From: SIG575 sp964507395
Lineage (GTDB): Bacteria; Bacillota; Clostridia; Oscillospirales; Acutalibacteraceae
Direction of reading: 5' to 3'
Length of the DNA: 7,710 nt
Assembly (NCBI GenBank): GCA_964507395.1
Contig: CAZDQE010000079.1
Coordinates: 1-7,710 of the forward strand
In this document: positions 5,789 to 7,710 of the stretch, in pieces
How the letters are laid out: the number at the start of each line of letters is the position of its first letter
How positions within the stretch are numbered: position 1 is the stretch's first letter
Program-made: the position numbers and the translations under genes
Notes under the pieces: model-generated
What the model saw: only the letters and a program-made list of their open reading frames with translations
Databases searched by the model: none
Told to the model about the DNA's origin: nothing

Positions 5789-6286
5789 ATGGAAAAGCGT
5801 AAGGATTACATATCATGGGATGAATATTTTATGGGCGTGGCCCAGCTTGCATCCCAGCGAAGCAAAGACCCTAACACACAGGTAGGTGCCTGTATTGTGG
5901 ACAAAAACAATAAAATAGTATCTGTGGGTTATAACGGTTTCCCCATAGGCTGTAATGACGATGATTTCCCATGGGCAAGAAGCGGTGACGAGTACGACAC
6001 AAAATACCCTTATGTTTGCCATGCAGAGCTTAATGCAATACTCAACCACAGAGGCTCGAGCCTTGAGGGATGTAAAGTTTATGTACCTCTTTTCCCGTGC
6101 AATGAGTGTGCGAAGGCAATTATCCAAAGCGGAATAAAAGAGGTTATTTACATTTCTGACAAGTACCATGACACTGTAGGTACAAGGGCATCAAGAAGAA
6201 TGCTTGATGCGGCAGGAGTAAAGTATCATAAGCTTCAGAGCACAAGGGATGAACTTATCGTTGACTTCAGAGAAGAAAACGTCTGA
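5789..6286 (+). CDS. Deoxycytidylate (dCMP) deaminase
   Basis: This 165-residue zinc enzyme converts dCMP to dUMP, feeding thymidylate synthase and dTTP production in the cytosol. The zinc site is complete: His78 in CHAELNAI, with Glu80 as the proton shuttle, and Cys104 and Cys107 in FPCNECAK. The substrate-side motifs VGYNGFPIGCNDDDFPW, KYPYVCHAE and YISDKY are those of true dCMP deaminases of the human DCTD, phage T4 and ComEB type, rather than tRNA or cytosine deaminases. The length is typical. The ATG at 5789 has AGGAGGG four bases upstream. The methyltransferase follows within 18 bases and is probably co-transcribed. The promoter appears to use sequence from an old mobile-element fragment. 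Confidence 0.95.
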   Translation: MEKRKDYISWDEYFMGVAQLASQRSKDPNTQVGACIVDKNNKIVSVGYNGFPIGCNDDDFPWARSGDEYDTKYPYVCHAELNAILNHRGSSLEGCKVYVPLFPCNECAKAIIQSGIKEVIYISDKYHDTVGTRASRRMLDAAGVKYHKLQSTRDELIVDFREENV

Positions 6287-6304
6287 TTGCAAAACTATAG
6301 ACTA

Positions 6305-7093
6305 ATGAAAAAAGATATATTAACTCAAAACGAAAAGAGCTGGAACGCGTTAGCTAAGGACTTTTTTGGAGTAACAGCTTTGCCGGTACTGGGATGTTCA
6401 ATCCCGACAGAAGATGAACTGCATCTTTTTCCGGATTTAAACGGAAAATCTGTTTTTGAAATGGGATGTGGAAGCGGTCATTCTCTGAAGTGGTGTGCCG
6501 AGCACGGCGCAAAAGAACTTTTCGGTCTTGATATTTCAGAAAAACAACTCAAAGCTGCACAAAATCTTCTCAGCACAAACGGATATCCGTGCTCTCTGTT
6601 TCGTCAGCCTATGGAGGACAATACTGACATTCCGCAGAATTACTTTGATGTTGTTTATTCGATTTACGCAATCGGCTGGTCTACCGACCTTGAGAAAACC
6701 ATAAAAAATGCTGCATCATATCTGAAGCAAGGCGGAATATATATTTTCTCATGGGACCATCCGCTTCTTCATTGCGTTGACATGGAAAGTGTTGCAATTT
6801 CAGGCGGCAACAGAACAATTTCAACTGAAGAGCGTATTATTTTCAGCGGAAATTATCTCAGGGAAGATTATTATACTTTTGAAAAAAACGGTAACCCTCT
6901 GACATTGCAGAATCACAAAATTTCAACATATATCAATGCGCTTGCCGATGCAGGCTTTGCTGTTGAAAAAGTTGTTGAAGAAACGAATGAGAAAATTTTA
7001 GAAAAGTCTTCCGATTTTTCCTCCGGATATTATGCCGATTTCAAAGCTAAACATTTTCCGCTTTCTATTGTTTTCAAAGCAAGAAAGCTTTAA
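6305..7093 (+). CDS. Class I SAM-dependent methyltransferase
   Basis: This 262-residue enzyme has a Rossmann-type methyltransferase core. Motif I is SVFEMGCGSGHSLKW (about 50-64), the acidic end of strand 2 is LFGLDISEKQL (about 72-82), and FDVVYSIYAIGWSTDL (about 114-129) corresponds to motif IV. KQGGIYIFSWDHPLLH (about 141-156) follows. It resembles small-molecule or ubiquinone/SAM-type methyltransferases; the substrate cannot be predicted. Start choice is uncertain. ATG at 6305 gives a natural N-terminus (MKKDILTQNEKSWNALAKDFFG) but has no good ribosome site. A TTG at 6287, directly after the deaminase stop, would add six residues and has only a weak AGAGAAG upstream. Translation may depend on coupling to the deaminase. 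A family A element begins four bases after the stop codon. Confidence 0.91.
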   Translation: MKKDILTQNEKSWNALAKDFFGVTALPVLGCSIPTEDELHLFPDLNGKSVFEMGCGSGHSLKWCAEHGAKELFGLDISEKQLKAAQNLLSTNGYPCSLFRQPMEDNTDIPQNYFDVVYSIYAIGWSTDLEKTIKNAASYLKQGGIYIFSWDHPLLHCVDMESVAISGGNRTISTEERIIFSGNYLREDYYTFEKNGNPLTLQNHKISTYINALADAGFAVEKVVEETNEKILEKSSDFSSGYYADFKAKHFPLSIVFKARKL

Positions 7094-7096
7094 TTA

Positions 7097-7258
7097 TAGG
7101 GAACCTCTAAAAACCTGCACGAAACTATGTTCACTCTTTTTCCGTCATATGCACTCAAAATTCTTGTTAATGCGACATCATAAACTTCAAATTTTTATCA
7201 CATCTGACGGAAAAATTTCTAAACGTATTTTCCACAATGAGTTTTTAGAAGTCCCCTA
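7097..7258. mobile_element. Family A MITE-like element, complete
   Basis: The element is about 160 bp, with 19-bp terminal inverted repeats. ATAGGGAACCTCTAAAAAC (7096-7114) and the reverse complement of 7241-7259 match at 17 of 19 positions. A second inner pair, CTTTTTCCGTCATATG (7136-7151) and CATCTGACGGAAAAAT (7201-7216), is placed nearly symmetrically, so the whole can fold into a long imperfect hairpin. TA lies at both edges (7097-7098, 7257-7258). It encodes no protein. Its position right after the methyltransferase stop means it may also act as a transcription barrier. The partial copy at 1-99 is about 91% identical over its length. Confidence 0.8.
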
Positions 7259-7372
7259 TTGCTTATCTGAATATTACTCGAACCTGCAGCATATAAATAT
7301 CTACTGCCATTCCATTTTGTAAAAATGATTCTGAATTATACTAAAACAATAAAAATTAAACACTAAAATTCA
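7259..7372. other. AT-rich spacer with no recognised feature
   Basis: I see no gene, terminator or clear repeat between the right edge of the family A element and the promoter at 7373. The open frame that crosses it from 7032 to 7322 is a shadow of the methyltransferase frame and the repeat. Confidence 0.5.
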
Positions 7373-7401
7373 TTGACAATAATTTTTCTTTCATGTATAA
7401 T
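7373..7401 (+). promoter_or_regulatory. Consensus sigma-A promoter reading into the tRNA-like region
   Basis: TTGACA (7373-7378) and TATAAT (7396-7401) are both perfect and exactly 17 bases apart. Transcription should start near 7408, about 20 bases before the first tRNA-like sequence. No protein-coding gene follows on this strand, so the product is expected to be an RNA. Confidence 0.85.
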
Positions 7402-7427
7402 ATACAGGCAATTTAAAATAGATATTC

Positions 7428-7465
7428 CGAGGTGTCGCCCAGCTGGTAGGGCGCTTGGTTTGGGA
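7428..7465 (+). pseudogene. tRNA-Pro(UGG)-like 5' half
   Basis: The order fits a proline tRNA up to the anticodon. A 7-base acceptor strand CGAGGTG is followed by TC, then a perfect D stem GCCC/GGGC around the D loop AGCTGGTA. G26 and stem CTTGG come next, then the loop TTTGGGA with anticodon TGG (7461-7463). The next bases, GCGTG, cannot pair with CTTGG, and no nearby T arm or 3' acceptor CACCTCG exists. The nearest match to the acceptor, CACCTC, is at 7696-7701, about 230 bases away. It could be a broken tRNA gene, half of a tRNA split by an insertion, or part of a structured RNA. Right after it, CGTGC and GCACG (7467-7471, 7475-7479) form a small hairpin. Confidence 0.5.
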
Positions 7466-7546
7466 GCGTGCCTAGCACGAATTGCCGTAGAAAAGCAAAA
7501 GCCCCAAAAAGCCTTTAACGGTGCGGATTTTCGGGGAATTAAGAAA

Positions 7547-7602
7547 ACGCAAATTTGCGTGGAATTTGCGTTTGACCACAGTTTGTCCCACTTCCACGCA
7601 AA
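7547..7602. repeat. Cluster of four TTTGCGT heptamers with an 11-bp inverted repeat
   Basis: TTTGCGT occurs on the plus strand at 7554-7560 and 7565-7571, and on the minus strand at 7547-7553 and 7596-7602. The first two form a 14-bp perfect palindrome, ACGCAAATTTGCGT. TTTGCGTGGAA (7554-7564) and TTCCACGCAAA (7592-7602) are a perfect inverted repeat around a 27-base loop. This could be a protein-binding array, such as recombinase arm sites, or an RNA stem. It lies between the two tRNA-like sequences. Confidence 0.6.
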
Positions 7603-7624
7603 AAAAGAAAAATTGAATATATAT

Positions 7625-7702
7625 CCGGGTGTGGCGCAGCTGGGAGCGCGGGTGGTTTGGGACTGTGAGATAGGTAATTCAAGTAAAATCCCAGACACCT
7701 CA
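7625..7702 (+). pseudogene. Second, degenerate tRNA-Pro(UGG)-like sequence
   Basis: This 78-base stretch has an acceptor-like start CCGGGTG, then TG, a perfect D stem GCGC/GCGC around AGCTGGGA, and the anticodon loop TTTGGGA (7656-7662). The 3' side CTGTG does not pair with GGTGG. A T-loop-like TTCAAGT is present at 7678-7684 but its flanks do not form a stem. The end CACCTCA resembles a 3' acceptor and pairs only partly with its own 5' end. An alternative fold is possible: GGTGT and CTGGGA (7628-7632, 7640-7645) pair with the continuous 3' strand TCCCAGACACC (7689-7699). I read it as a decayed or re-purposed tRNA-Pro, not a working one. Confidence 0.45.
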
Positions 7703-7710
7703 AAAAAGCC

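Noticed and set aside
5813..6169. Minus-strand frame opposite dCMP deaminase
   Set aside because: It is antisense to a complete, motif-bearing enzyme gene.
7428..7503. Calling the first tRNA-like sequence a functional tRNA-Pro
   Set aside because: The anticodon stem has no 3' partner and no T arm or acceptor 3' strand follows within tRNA length.
7363..7698. 111-codon minus-strand frame at the right end
   Set aside because: It is the antisense reading of the promoter and the two tRNA-like sequences; peptides such as SQTTRAPSCATPG are typical of translated tRNA DNA.
1..7710. CRISPR array, toxin-antitoxin pair, transposase or integrase gene
   Set aside because: No regularly spaced identical repeats and no protein with the motifs of these systems was seen on either strand.

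Overview
The window looks like a chromosomal stretch of a low-GC Gram-positive bacterium, most likely a gut clostridium of the Ruminococcus/Oscillospiraceae type. The evidence is strong GGAGG-type ribosome sites, TTG starts, two lipoprotein signal peptides, a Gram-positive LexA operator pair, and an acidic Thr/Glu/Val linker of a kind common in that group. The taxonomic call is inference; no rRNA or other marker gene is present.

Layout, left to right. Positions 1-260 hold two abutting short elements with terminal inverted repeats and no transposase (MITE-like): the right part of family A (1-99), then a complete family B copy (100-260). Positions 263-363 carry a run of TGTGGAAAA-like motifs resembling DnaA boxes. 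A promoter covered by two LexA boxes drives dinB (470-1705), a Y-family translesion polymerase. Convergent with it is an iron-containing alcohol dehydrogenase (1725-2933, minus). Its promoter is divergent from that of a cytoplasmic-looking calcineurin-type metallophosphoesterase (3057-3959). A small lipoprotein gene (4005-4511) follows, whose ribosome site and start codon sit inside the terminator-like hairpin behind the phosphoesterase. A strong bidirectional terminator (4517-4543) separates it from a convergent, larger lipoprotein gene (4557-5552, minus) with an acidic repetitive linker.

The next divergent intergenic region contains a truncated family B copy (5647-5733), whose broken end supplies the apparent -35 hexamer of a dCMP deaminase gene (5789-6286). 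That gene is directly followed by a SAM-dependent methyltransferase gene (6305-7093), probably in the same transcript. A complete family A copy (7097-7258) sits four bases after the methyltransferase stop codon.

The right end (7373-7710) is the least explained part. A near-consensus promoter reads into two tandem tRNA-Pro(UGG)-like sequences, about 200 bases apart, that both lose the cloverleaf right after the anticodon loop. Between them lie four TTTGCGT heptamers in both orientations and an 11-bp inverted repeat. This may be the remains of a tRNA-targeted integration site or an undescribed tRNA-derived structured RNA.

Functionally, dinB (SOS mutagenic repair) and dCMP deaminase (dUMP supply for dTTP) both concern DNA synthesis, but they are in separate transcription units. 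The remaining genes are ordinary metabolism and cell envelope. I see no defence system, CRISPR array, complete transposase or integrase gene.
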